NCBI GenBank assembly: GCA_903893625.1
Contig: CAITND010000078.1
Span: forward strand, 1-40,205
Length of the DNA: 40,205 bases
Source of the DNA: an uncultured Oscillatoriales cyanobacterium
GTDB lineage: Bacteria > Cyanobacteriota > Cyanobacteriia > Cyanobacteriales > Microcoleaceae
Direction of reading: 5' to 3'
Shown: piece after piece, positions 1 through 7,738 of the stretch
Layout of the letters: every line of letters begins with the position of its first letter
Numbering within the stretch: position 1 is the stretch's first letter
Translations under genes and position numbers: made by a program
Notes under the pieces: model-generated
Told to the model about the DNA's origin: nothing
Database searches by the model: none
The model's input: only the letters and a program-made list of their open reading frames with translations

Positions 1-149
1 ACGGTTCTTTAATCAAGAATCACGACAATAACCCGTTTTGAATCGTATCCATAACAAGGATGGAATTATCAAGGAGCCGTGTGAGGTGAAAGTCTCACGC
101 ACGGTTCTGAAGGAGAGGTAGGAGTGGTAACGCTCCTATCGACTCTAAC
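1..149 (+). ncRNA. 3' end of a group II intron (domains V and VI)
   Basis: Positions 74-107 form a textbook 34-nt domain V. GAGCCGTG pairs with CACGGTTC, a two-base CG bulge follows, TGAG pairs with CTCA, and the hairpin is capped by a GAAA tetraloop. Domain VI follows at about 108-149, with a hairpin of TAGGAGTG and CGCTCCTA around GTAA. The 3' splice boundary is probably near 149, after CTCTAAC. The first 70 bases would be the end of domain IV and upstream linker. The reverse transcriptase frame, if there is one, lies outside the window. That this is a group II ribozyme end is seen directly. Whether the intron is complete or active cannot be judged. Confidence 0.85.
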
Positions 150-182
150 AATCTCCTGCGTCAATGGATTAAAAACCCATAA
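150..182 (+). other. Putative 3' exon tail of the gene interrupted by the intron
   Basis: Directly after the predicted intron 3' end, an 11-codon open frame reads NLLRQWIKNP and then TAA. This would be the C-terminal tail of a host gene if the intron sits in a coding region. The host gene cannot be named from ten residues. The intron may instead be intergenic and this frame accidental. Confidence 0.25.
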
Positions 183-331
183 TCAGTTATCAGTCATCAG
201 TTAGCAGTTATCAGTGAAGAGTTCGCAGTTAATCGTCAATGGTTTTTGGCTAAAGACTAAAAACTAAAAACTCCCGACTAAAAACTCTTGACTAACAACT
301 GATAACTGATAACTGATAACTGATAACTGAT
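180..331. repeat. Heptamer repeat tract with inverted arms, downstream of pstB
   Basis: Positions 297-331 hold five perfect copies of AACTGAT, the last touching the pstB stop codon. Positions 180-215 carry the complementary sense (ATCAGTTATCAG-like), so the two ends can fold into a long imperfect stem around a loop rich in AAAACT motifs. On the minus strand this lies immediately after pstB and could act as a transcription end or RNA-stabilising structure. Short tandem heptamers between genes are common in filamentous cyanobacteria. Apart from the intron end and its exon tail, the first 330 bases hold no other gene I can see. Confidence 0.75.
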
Positions 332-1149
332 TATCCAAACCGACCACTAACATATTGTTGAGTGGCTTCTTCTTTGGGGTTTTGGAAAATGGTTTGGGTG
401 TCATCATACTCGACTAAATAGCCAAAGCGTTTACCCCCTTCAATGGCTTTGGCATTAAAAAATGCCGTCATATCTGCAACCCGTGTGGCTTGCTGCATAT
501 TGTGGGTGACAATAATAAGGGTGTAATTTTCCTTGAGTTCGTGGAGTAAATCTTCAACGGATAAAGTAGAAATGGGGTCTAGGGACGCACAGGGTTCATC
601 CATTAACACGACATCAGGGTTAATTGCAATAGCCCGGGCAATACAAAGTCGTTGTTGTTGACCGCCGGATAAGGCAAAACCACTTTGACTGAGTTTATCT
701 TTCACTTCATCCCATAATACGGCTTGACGCAGGGATTTTTCGACAATTTCATCTAATTCAGCTTTATTTTTGGCTAATTTATTCACCCGTACCCCGTAGG
801 CAATATTATCATAAATTGACTTCGGGAAAGGGTTCGGTTTTTGAAATACCATCCCAATGCGACGACGAACTTCTACGGGGTCAATATTTGGGGCATAGAG
901 ATTTTGATTATGATAGAAAATATTCCCCGTTAATCGAAATCCTTGAATTAAATCATTGAGACGATTAAAACAGCGTAAAATCGTACTCTTTCCACAACCT
1001 GACGGCCCAATAAAAGCAGTAATTCTATTTTTAGGAATTTCTAAACAAATTCCCCGAACTGCCTTGAAATCTCCATAAAAGATATCAATATTTTCGGTTT
1101 GGATTACCGTTTCCATTTCAACTGGCGCATACTGATGAACATCGTACAT
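331..1149 (-). CDS. pstB: Phosphate ABC transporter ATP-binding protein PstB
   Basis: This is the ATPase subunit of the high-affinity phosphate importer PstSCAB, acting on the cytoplasmic face. The 272-residue length is normal. Walker A (GPSGCGKST), the Q-loop region (VFQKPNPFP), the ABC signature LSGGQQQR, Walker B (VVLMDEP) and the switch histidine (VTHNM) are all present. The ATG is preceded by AAGGAG nine bases upstream, which supports this start. It is the last gene of pstS-pstC-pstA-pstB, 125 bases after pstA. No phoU follows, because the next sequence is a heptamer repeat and a group II intron end. Pho control through the box upstream of pstS is inferred. The assignment is secure. Confidence 0.97.
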   Translation of the reverse strand: MYDVHQYAPVEMETVIQTENIDIFYGDFKAVRGICLEIPKNRITAFIGPSGCGKSTILRCFNRLNDLIQGFRLTGNIFYHNQNLYAPNIDPVEVRRRIGMVFQKPNPFPKSIYDNIAYGVRVNKLAKNKAELDEIVEKSLRQAVLWDEVKDKLSQSGFALSGGQQQRLCIARAIAINPDVVLMDEPCASLDPISTLSVEDLLHELKENYTLIIVTHNMQQATRVADMTAFFNAKAIEGGKRFGYLVEYDDTQTIFQNPKEEATQQYVSGRFG

Positions 1150-1274
1150 GAGATTAACTCCTTAACGGATAGAATAATGAAGAAATTCAACATCAAAATC
1201 AAGTAATCTAAATTTTGATGACAGTTGGATTACAAATTCCAGGAGAAAAACTATCCTGGTTTTAAAACTTAGAC

Positions 1275-2192
1275 CTAAAACTGTTTTTGACGAGTTGCAA
1301 ACCGAGCAATTACGCTTGTCAATAACACTAAAATCACTAGCACCAACGATGCCGCCCAAGCAAACTCCTGTAAAACTTTATCAAACCCTCTAGCAAATTC
1401 AAAAACTAAATAGGCGAGGGAGGGAAGAGTGGGAGACAATAGGTTTCCAGACGGCCAATTATTGGTATAAACAACAGTAAATAATAGGGGTGCAGTTTCT
1501 CCGGCCGCCCGTGCTACCCCTAACGTTACCCCCGTTAAAATTGCTGGTAAGGCGGCGGGAAGAACCACTTGTAACGCCGTTTGATAATTAGAAGCGCCTA
1601 CCCCAACGGAAGCCCAACGAATCTCTTGGGGAACAATTTGTAAGGCTTCATCGGTGGTACGAATAATCGTCGGTAACATCAAAACTGAAAGGGAAATCGC
1701 ACCCGCCAGCACTGAAAATGTTCCCATTTTTAACACAATTAAACTGTAAGCAAACACCCCCGCAATAATTGAAGGAACCCCACTCAAAACATTCGTTATA
1801 AATCGAATCCAACGCACAACTTGACCATTTCCGCCAAATTCCGAGAGGAAAATTGCAGCTAAAATCCCAAAGGGAACAGCAATTAAAGTGGCAATAGAAA
1901 CCACTTGGATTGTTCCGAGAATGGCACTGGCAATGCCTCCGGTTGTTTGACCCGCCACTGGGGGAAGCTTGGTAAATAAATCTAAATTTAAACGAGCAGA
2001 CCCCTTGACTAAAACATAAAACAAAACCGCGAAAAGCGGAATCAAGGTAATCGCAATACAAGATACTGACAGCCCCGTCATCACCAGTTCAAAAATGTTG
2101 CGGGGACTTTTAGAATTGCGAATTAAACTGATTTTTCCGGTACGGTAGCCTGGGCTTTCAGAATAGTTCTGATTTTTCGATGGATTTGACAT
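1275..2192 (-). CDS. pstA: Phosphate ABC transporter permease PstA
   Basis: This is an inner-membrane permease of the phosphate importer that pairs with PstC and docks on PstB. The 305 residues contain about six hydrophobic segments after a polar N-terminus. The EAA-type coupling loop reads IVPQEIRWASVGVGASNYQT, and the family-typical GVARAAGETAPLLFT follows. The ATG at 2192 is the first in-frame start. It lies 69 bases after the pstC stop. Nothing appears damaged. PstA is distinguished from PstC by operon order and by the GETAPL sequence. Confidence 0.96.
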   Translation of the reverse strand: MSNPSKNQNYSESPGYRTGKISLIRNSKSPRNIFELVMTGLSVSCIAITLIPLFAVLFYVLVKGSARLNLDLFTKLPPVAGQTTGGIASAILGTIQVVSIATLIAVPFGILAAIFLSEFGGNGQVVRWIRFITNVLSGVPSIIAGVFAYSLIVLKMGTFSVLAGAISLSVLMLPTIIRTTDEALQIVPQEIRWASVGVGASNYQTALQVVLPAALPAILTGVTLGVARAAGETAPLLFTVVYTNNWPSGNLLSPTLPSLAYLVFEFARGFDKVLQEFAWAASLVLVILVLLTSVIARFATRQKQF

Positions 2193-2261
2193 ACAGAAAC
2201 AGCACCAAATTTTAAAAGTTCAATAGACCTTTCAAGGCAGAATAACAGTCTGTCATTGCAG

Positions 2262-3218
2262 TTATTGATATTTAGCTTTGACTTGATTAACAATCCACTC
2301 CGCAGCAATATTGACTAATAAGGTGAGAGCAAATAACACTAATCCAGCATACATGAGGGCTGAAACCTGTAAACCTGAAGCTTCTGCGAATTGATTTGCC
2401 ATCAAAGAAGCAATGGTATTTGCAGGGGCAAATAGAGAAATTTTCAGATTATTCGAGTTTCCAATTATCATCGTGGCTGCCATAGTTTCTCCCATTGCCC
2501 GTCCCAGACCTAACATAATTCCCCCAACAATTCCAGAGAAGGCGGCAGGAATTAAAACTCGAAAGATTGTCACCCAACGGGTTGCTCCCAAACCCAAGGA
2601 GGCTTGACGTAAATCAGGCGGTAAACTGGCTAAGGAATCCCTGGCAATGGCGGTAATAATTGGCAGAATCATAATTGCTAAAATCACCCCTGCCGGAAAC
2701 ATTCCAGGGCCAGCCGGAGGAGTATTAAAGAATGGAATCCAGCCAAAATTTTGATACATAAACATCTGAAAAGGTCTTAAAAATGGAATTAAGACAAAAA
2801 TTCCCCAAAGACCATAAACCACACTAGGAATCGCCGCTAACAATTCAACCAGAAACGTTAAAGTAGTACGCAGCGAAAGCGGGATAAAATTCTCACTTAA
2901 GAAAATAGCTGTTCCTAAACCCAAAGGAACAGCAAATAATAAAGCAATAAATGAACTCATCAGCGTCCCATAAATCATGGGAAACGCACCATATTGACTA
3001 TTAACCGGGTTCCAAGAACTACTGAATAAAAAGCCTAACCCAAACTCTTGAATGGCGGGAATCGCTTGTTGAGCAATAGGAAAACCCAGTAATATTAAGA
3101 CAACAATAACGCCCCAAGCAAAAAGCCGTGTTAGCCAGACAAACCCTAGATCGAGTTTTTTTTCTAAAGGAGAACGAGATTGAGGAATTGCTGTTACATT
3201 TTGATTTGGTAAAACCAT
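2262..3218 (-). CDS. pstC: Phosphate ABC transporter permease PstC
   Basis: This is the second membrane permease of the phosphate importer. The 318 residues include a cytoplasmic N-terminus and about six membrane spans. The coupling loop LPPDLRQASLGLGATRW is followed by GLGRAMGETMAATMIIGNS, which is diagnostic for PstC. The gene lies between pstS and pstA on the same strand, 132 bases after the pstS stop. That gap holds a perfect hairpin and may lower expression of the permease genes relative to the binding protein (inference). Confidence 0.96.
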   Translation of the reverse strand: MVLPNQNVTAIPQSRSPLEKKLDLGFVWLTRLFAWGVIVVLILLGFPIAQQAIPAIQEFGLGFLFSSSWNPVNSQYGAFPMIYGTLMSSFIALLFAVPLGLGTAIFLSENFIPLSLRTTLTFLVELLAAIPSVVYGLWGIFVLIPFLRPFQMFMYQNFGWIPFFNTPPAGPGMFPAGVILAIMILPIITAIARDSLASLPPDLRQASLGLGATRWVTIFRVLIPAAFSGIVGGIMLGLGRAMGETMAATMIIGNSNNLKISLFAPANTIASLMANQFAEASGLQVSALMYAGLVLFALTLLVNIAAEWIVNQVKAKYQ

Positions 3219-3297
3219 ACAATCAATATTATACTCTATTAATCGAACTTAATTCGACTTTTGGATTAGCTGATTCAATTTTACTAGAATAATCAAG

Positions 3298-3325
3298 TAT
3301 AGGATTAAGGTTCTTTAATCCTATA
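3298..3325 (-). promoter_or_regulatory. Perfect 11-bp hairpin between pstS and pstC
   Basis: TATAGGATTAA at 3298-3308 is followed by a six-base loop and its exact complement TTAATCCTATA at 3315-3325. A second, shorter hairpin (GGGGTTTTCCCC-like) lies at about 3334-3347, nearer the pstS stop. Neither is followed by a clear U-run on the minus strand. Partial termination or protection of the pstS mRNA 3' end is more likely than full termination. The structure is seen directly and its role is inferred. Confidence 0.5.
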
Positions 3326-3350
3326 CCTAAAAGGGGTTTTCCCCCATTGA

Positions 3351-4544
3351 TTACTCAACTTTAATCGTAAAGTCTGGGCTGATTTGATCTGCTTTTGCCG
3401 CCACTTTTTTCACAACGGCCGCAGGCAGGGGCACATAACCGAGTTCAGGACTAACTTTTTGACCTTCAGTTAATCCATATTGAATCATGGCTTCAACGGA
3501 TTTGGCAACCTCTGGCTTATCATATTTTTGATACGCCAGTATCCAAGAATAGGTAACAATCGGATAGGAATCGGCTCCTTCAGGATTAGTAATAAAAGCG
3601 CGTAAATCTTCCGGTAATTCTACGGATTCAAGAGTTTTTGCGGCTGATTCATCACTGGGTTTAACAAAATTGCCCGCTTTATTTTGCAAATCCGCCATTT
3701 TCAAGTTAGCACTTTTGGCATAACCATATTCAATATAACCAATCGCACCGGGAGCTTGATTAATTTGAGCCGTTACCCCATCATTACCCTTGGCTCCAAT
3801 TCCCACAGGCCATTGAACGGTTTTACCCTCTCCAACACTATTTTTCCAGTCTTCACTCATGGCACTTAAATTTTTAGTGAAAACGCCCGTTGTGCCACTA
3901 CCATCAGAACGATAAACTACTTGGATGGGTAAGTCAGGGAACTTCACACCGGGATTATCTGTAGCCAGTAGCGGATCATTCCAGTTGGTGATTTTACCTA
4001 AAAAGATATCAATTAGGTTTTGCTGAGATAATTTTAATTCAGCTAAATCGGGGACATTGTAAGCTAAAACAATACTCCCAGCCGTCATGGGCAGCATTAA
4101 AACGCCGTTGGCGACTTTAGAGATTTCTTCATCTTTCATGGCGACATCACTGGCACCAAACTGAACTAACCCTTGTACAAATCGTTCTACACCCGCACCA
4201 CTACCAACGGCTTGATAATCAATTTGCAGGTTTTTGGTTCCCCGACTAATATCACTGAACCAGCGTTGATATAAAGGAGCAGGGAAGGTAGCCCCGGCAC
4301 CGACTAAATTAACAGGCTGTTCCAAACTAATTAATTGGGCTGCTGTTGCATTCGGGGTTGTGGTACTGCCCGTTGTGTTATTAGCTGCGGTGGATGTTCC
4401 CTCAGTACCCGTTGTTGAAGTCGGAGCAGTAGTTGTAGTGGTATTACTCCCACCACAAGCGGCTAAACTCAAACTCAGAGCTAAGGCTGAAAATTTAGCG
4501 ACAAACCGACGAGAAGGAGCAATAGAATTCAGACGAAAAAGCAT
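3351..4544 (-). CDS. pstS: Phosphate-binding lipoprotein PstS
   Basis: This is the extracytoplasmic phosphate receptor of PstSCAB. I chose the ATG at 4544 rather than an upstream in-frame codon at 4601. It gives a compact lipoprotein signal peptide (positive N-terminus, SALALSLSLAAC lipobox, Cys at residue 30), and the upstream choice would put the start against the Pho box. After the lipobox comes a Thr/Asn/Ser-rich linker, then the PstS fold: LVGAGATFPAPLYQRW, GSGAGVERF and YRSDGSGTTGVF, which are phosphate-binding loops, and GAIGYIEYGYA. It is the first gene of the operon and is probably induced by phosphate starvation. Confidence 0.95.
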   Translation of the reverse strand: MLFRLNSIAPSRRFVAKFSALALSLSLAACGGSNTTTTTAPTSTTGTEGTSTAANNTTGSTTTPNATAAQLISLEQPVNLVGAGATFPAPLYQRWFSDISRGTKNLQIDYQAVGSGAGVERFVQGLVQFGASDVAMKDEEISKVANGVLMLPMTAGSIVLAYNVPDLAELKLSQQNLIDIFLGKITNWNDPLLATDNPGVKFPDLPIQVVYRSDGSGTTGVFTKNLSAMSEDWKNSVGEGKTVQWPVGIGAKGNDGVTAQINQAPGAIGYIEYGYAKSANLKMADLQNKAGNFVKPSDESAAKTLESVELPEDLRAFITNPEGADSYPIVTYSWILAYQKYDKPEVAKSVEAMIQYGLTEGQKVSPELGYVPLPAAVVKKVAAKADQISPDFTIKVE

Positions 4545-4605
4545 AAAAAAATCAATGTCTTGTTTGAGCGGATACCGTAGAGAATACCGTCTCTGTAACA
4601 AGTTC

Positions 4606-4624
4606 AGGTAAAGGAAAGGTTAAG
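4606..4624 (-). promoter_or_regulatory. Pho box upstream of pstS (SphR/PhoB-type site)
   Basis: Read on the minus strand this is CTTAACCT, three bases, then CTTTACCT. The 8-bp repeats at 11-bp spacing match the cyanobacterial Pho box (PyTTAAPyPy(T/A) repeats separated by 3 bp). It lies 62 bp upstream of the pstS ATG at 4544, as expected for an activator site. The first repeat is a perfect match and the second is one base off. A third repeat on either side is weak. The match is seen directly, and binding by SphR is inferred. Confidence 0.75.
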
Positions 4625-4754
4625 GATTCCGTCAATACCGGAAACACCGTTGATGATACAATAACCCAGGAGATACCGGAGGCATGGGGAGTTGAGGGTT
4701 ATTCAACAGTGCAAGTTTTGTTAACAGATGCTCATGTATGCTATAGTTTAAGGC

Positions 4755-5330
4755 ATGGCATACATACCACTCAGGAAAGCGGTCGAATTTCTGGGTCTGC
4801 ATCCCAATACATTAAGAAAATACGCCGATGAAGGAAAGATCAAAAGCATCAAAAACCCAGCAGGGCAAAGACTATATGATGTCGAATCCTATATACGGGA
4901 TACAGTGGTCGCTACCACTGTTTGCTACTGCCGAGTCAGTTCAACAAAACAACGAGATCACCTCGATAGACAAGTTGCCTATATGCAATCAATCTATCCA
5001 GACGCAGAAATTGTCCGAGACATCGGTTCAGGACTTAACTTCAAAAGGAAAGGATTGCAAGGGTTACTGGTCAGACTTATGCGGGGTGATAAGCTCACAA
5101 TTGTTGTTGCCTGTAGAGACAGATTGTGTCGATTCGGATTTCAATTATTCGAGTTTATGGCACAACAAAACGGTGGCAACATCGTGGTTCTCGAAAATCC
5201 TATATACTGTCCAGAAGCCGAACTCACAGCCGATCTTCTCTCCATCCTTCACGTCTTTTCTGGCCGGATGCACGGACTCAGAAGCTACATCCAGAAAATC
5301 AAGGAAGATCCGAATCTACCTAAACCCTGA
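4755..5330 (+). CDS. tnpA: IS607-family serine recombinase transposase TnpA
   Basis: The 191-residue protein has the IS607 TnpA layout. An N-terminal MerR-like helix-turn-helix (residues 1-48, with LHPNTLRKYADEGKIKS and the wing GQRLYDV) precedes a serine resolvase catalytic domain from about residue 55. YCRVSS places the nucleophilic serine at 62 or 63, followed by KQRDHLDRQ. The RDRLCRFG and GLRSYIQK segments are also typical. The length is normal and no break is visible. The partner tnpB that usually overlaps the tnpA end is only a stub here. The enzyme could still recombine ends in trans, but the right end of the element appears lost. Confidence 0.92.
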   Translation: MAYIPLRKAVEFLGLHPNTLRKYADEGKIKSIKNPAGQRLYDVESYIRDTVVATTVCYCRVSSTKQRDHLDRQVAYMQSIYPDAEIVRDIGSGLNFKRKGLQGLLVRLMRGDKLTIVVACRDRLCRFGFQLFEFMAQQNGGNIVVLENPIYCPEAELTADLLSILHVFSGRMHGLRSYIQKIKEDPNLPKP

Positions 5331-5364
5331 ACAAAGAAAATTGCTCAAACAATGGTTCGGAGTT
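5281..5364 (+). pseudogene. 5' stub of IS607-associated tnpB
   Basis: In the +1 frame relative to tnpA, overlapping its last 50 bases, the sequence reads SRKIRIYLNPEQRKLLKQWF. That is the conserved N-terminal beta-strand and helix of TnpB proteins. After about position 5364 the similarity stops, and the frame runs through a short repeat to a stop at 5398-5400. The rest of tnpB, including RuvC, zinc finger and omegaRNA region, is missing. This shows a deletion that removed the right part of the element. Confidence 0.8.
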
Positions 5365-5368
5365 AAGT

Positions 5369-5389
5369 GTCAACCGTCAACCGTCAACA
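5369..5389 (+). repeat. Three-copy heptamer GTCAACC at the tnpB truncation point
   Basis: Two perfect copies and one variant copy of GTCAACC follow directly after the point where tnpB similarity ends. They may mark the deletion junction or be another example of the heptamer arrays seen elsewhere in the window. Confidence 0.6.
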
Positions 5390-5414
5390 CCCTTAGATAA
5401 CTGGCAATTCCGGC

Positions 5415-6533
5415 ATGATCAATGTAGTTCCAGCACGACCCACCCTCAATGGTTTGTCTTCGGTTAGCGATTCCCCATTGGAAGTTGCTCAAGATTGGGA
5501 AACCCTAGAAGACTTGCAAACCTGGCTCAATTACTTAGTTGAAAGGATTATATCTGGCGATCGCATTAGTCGAGAAGCAGCCTTAATTCTAACACAGATT
5601 CAAGATCAAGAACAAATTTTATTACTCTGTCAAGCTGCCGATCAAGTCCGTCAAGCCTGCTGTGGTAATACCGTTGATCTTTGTAGTATTGTTAATATTA
5701 AATCCGGGAACTGTTCAGAAAACTGTGGTTTTTGTTCTCAATCCGTTCATCATCCTGGTGAAGCATCTCCCATTTATGGGTTAAAGTCTAGTGATGAAAT
5801 TTTAGACCATGCTAAAGCAGCAGAAGCCGCCGGAGCTAAACGGTTTTGTTTAGTTTCTCAGGGACGAGGAATTAAATATAATAGTCCGAAATCTTCTGAA
5901 TTTGAACAAATTTTAGCAACCGTTCACCGGATTATTGAAGAAGTCAAGATTAAACCCTGTTGTGCGTTAGGGGAATTAACCTTAGAACAAGCTCAAGCCT
6001 TAGCGGATGCCGGAGTTACCCGCTATAACCATAATTTAGAAGCCTCAAAAACCTTTTATCCGCAAGTCGTTACTACCCATACTTGGGAAGATCGAGTGCA
6101 AACCGTTAAAAACCTAAAATCGGCTGGCATTCAAGCTTGTACAGGTGGGATTATTGGCATGGGAGAAACCTGGGAAGATCGGATCGATTTAGCCTTCTCG
6201 TTACAGGAGTTAGAAATAGAGTCCGTCCCGATTAATTTATTAAACCCCCGTAACCGAACCCCGTTATCAGAACAATCTAAACTTGATCCCTATGAAGCAT
6301 TAAAAGCGATCGCCATTTTCCGTTTAATTCTTCCTCACCAAATTCTCCGCTATGCCGGAGGACGGGAAGCCATTATGGGAGAACTGCAAGGTTTAGGCTT
6401 AAAATCGGGCATTAATGCCATGTTAATTGGCAATTATTTAACTACTTTGGGTCAACCTCCTGAACAGGATCAAGCGATGTTAGCCTCCTTGGGACTCCAA
6501 GGCGGTGAAGCTCCTGTTCCTGGTTTCTCCTAA
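5415..6533 (+). CDS. bioB: Biotin synthase BioB
   Basis: This radical SAM enzyme inserts sulfur into dethiobiotin, the last step of biotin synthesis, in the cytoplasm. The radical SAM cluster motif is CSENCGFC (Cys100, Cys104, Cys107), followed by SQSVHH. Other hallmarks are the conserved YNHNLEAS segment, CTGGIIGMGETWEDR and PINLLNPRNRTPL. Arg in ILRYAGGREA matches the auxiliary [2Fe-2S] site arginine. At 372 residues it is slightly long, with an N-terminal extension of about 30 residues. bioY starts 18 bases after its stop, which suggests co-transcription of biotin synthesis and uptake. Confidence 0.97.
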   Translation: MINVVPARPTLNGLSSVSDSPLEVAQDWETLEDLQTWLNYLVERIISGDRISREAALILTQIQDQEQILLLCQAADQVRQACCGNTVDLCSIVNIKSGNCSENCGFCSQSVHHPGEASPIYGLKSSDEILDHAKAAEAAGAKRFCLVSQGRGIKYNSPKSSEFEQILATVHRIIEEVKIKPCCALGELTLEQAQALADAGVTRYNHNLEASKTFYPQVVTTHTWEDRVQTVKNLKSAGIQACTGGIIGMGETWEDRIDLAFSLQELEIESVPINLLNPRNRTPLSEQSKLDPYEALKAIAIFRLILPHQILRYAGGREAIMGELQGLGLKSGINAMLIGNYLTTLGQPPEQDQAMLASLGLQGGEAPVPGFS

Positions 6534-6551
6534 AGGCAATATTTCTCTATT

Positions 6552-7136
6552 GTGACTCCTCCACTTGAGTTTCTCTGGGCAATTATCGGTGTTTTATTAA
6601 CGATTGGTGGCACTTTTTTAGAAGCGTTTGTCACCGATCCATCTTGGCTATGGCAACAACAAAATGTTGAAGTTCACTCTTTAGGCGTCACCTATCAAAT
6701 TGGGGCGGTTTTGCTGGTGGGTTGTTTGGGGGGAAAAAATGCAGCTGCCATGTCCCAAATTGCTTATCTGGCTTTAGGATTAACCCTATTACCTGTTTTT
6801 TCAGAAGGAGGAGGACTGGATTATTTAAAAGAGCCTACTTTTGGGTATTTATTAGGGTTTATTCCGGGGGGATGGATCTGTGGATTTTTAGCCTTTAAAG
6901 CCTTACCAAAATTAGAATTATTAGCCTTTAGTTGTTTGTGTGGATTACTCACAGTTCACAGCATGGGATTAATTTATTTAACCTTAATCGATGTTTTTAA
7001 TGGAGCCGCAACTCAAGGAATTACCCTATCAGAAGCTGTTGAAAAATATTCGATCCAGCCTCTACCCGGACAGTTAGCCGTCAGTTGTGCGGTTGCTGTT
7101 TTATCTTATATTTTAAGGAGATTAATGTTTTATTAA
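6552..7136 (+). CDS. bioY: BioY-family biotin transporter (ECF substrate-binding component)
   Basis: The 194-residue integral membrane protein has about six hydrophobic segments. It carries BioY-type sequences: AMSQIAYLALGLTLLPVFSEGGG and EPTFGYLLGFIPGGWICGFL, the latter being the family signature. BioY is the S-component of ECF biotin importers and can work with AT modules or alone. The start is GTG. It lies immediately downstream of bioB, which supports biotin as substrate. No BirA operator is evident upstream. Confidence 0.9.
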   Translation: MTPPLEFLWAIIGVLLTIGGTFLEAFVTDPSWLWQQQNVEVHSLGVTYQIGAVLLVGCLGGKNAAAMSQIAYLALGLTLLPVFSEGGGLDYLKEPTFGYLLGFIPGGWICGFLAFKALPKLELLAFSCLCGLLTVHSMGLIYLTLIDVFNGAATQGITLSEAVEKYSIQPLPGQLAVSCAVAVLSYILRRLMFY

Positions 7137-7162
7137 AGTTGATTGTTGACTGATTACTATTT

Positions 7163-7218
7163 ATTCCCTATTCCCTATTCCCTATTCCCTATTCCCTATT
7201 CCCTGTTCCCTATTCCCT
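7163..7218 (+). repeat. Eight-copy heptamer ATTCCCT upstream of lspA
   Basis: Eight consecutive 7-bp units are present, seven perfect and one variant (GTTCCCT). The array ends 11 bases before the lspA ATG, so it occupies the 5' leader and leaves no recognisable Shine-Dalgarno sequence. Confidence 0.9.
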
Positions 7219-7229
7219 GATTACTGATT

Positions 7230-7691
7230 ATGCAATTTCAGAAAAATTCTAATTTTTGGATCGTTGCTATTGGGAGTTTAATTTTAGATCACCTGACTAA
7301 ATTATGGGTGGTGCAAAATTTTGAACTGGGAGAAACTTTACCCCTGTGGCTAGATGTCTTTCACTTGACCTATGTTACAAATACAGGAGCAGCATTTAGT
7401 TTATTTAGTAATGGGGGCGTCTCTTGGTTGCGTTGGTTATCCTTGTTGGTGAGTCTAGGATTAATGGCAATGGCTTGGTTCGGCCCCCGTTTCAATCGTT
7501 GGGAACAACTCGGATATGGTTTAATATTAGGGGGTGCATTAGGCAATGGAATCGATCGCTTTATTTCGGGTCACGTCGTTGATTTCCTGGATTTTCGACT
7601 GATTCATTTTCCCGTGTTCAATTTGGCAGATATCTCGATTAATATAGGAATCTGGTGTTTAATTATTGCAAGTTTTAGAATTAAAACCTGA
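7230..7691 (+). CDS. lspA: Lipoprotein signal peptidase (signal peptidase II)
   Basis: This membrane aspartic protease cleaves signal peptides of lipidated prolipoproteins such as PstS. The 153 residues and four membrane segments are normal. Family blocks are present: SLILDHLTKLWV near the start, VTNTGAAFSLF, LILGGALGNGIDRFISGHVVDFLDF with the first catalytic Asp, and FPVFNLADISINIG with the second. The leader is an eight-copy heptamer array, so translation initiation may be leaderless-like or depend on the repeat length (inference). The gene precedes the PBP gene by 47 bases on the same strand. Confidence 0.96.
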   Translation: MQFQKNSNFWIVAIGSLILDHLTKLWVVQNFELGETLPLWLDVFHLTYVTNTGAAFSLFSNGGVSWLRWLSLLVSLGLMAMAWFGPRFNRWEQLGYGLILGGALGNGIDRFISGHVVDFLDFRLIHFPVFNLADISINIGIWCLIIASFRIKT

Positions 7692-7738
7692 GTCCTGAAA
7701 CGAGAATGTACAATAAATACAGCCCAATGCAACTCTGA

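Noticed and set aside
180-331. A CRISPR array
   Set aside because: Units are 7 bp with no spacers. They are tandem heptamers.
4828-5400. A 190-codon frame inside tnpA
   Set aside because: Only its last 30 or so codons (the tnpB stub) look like protein. The rest is an out-of-frame reading of the serine recombinase.
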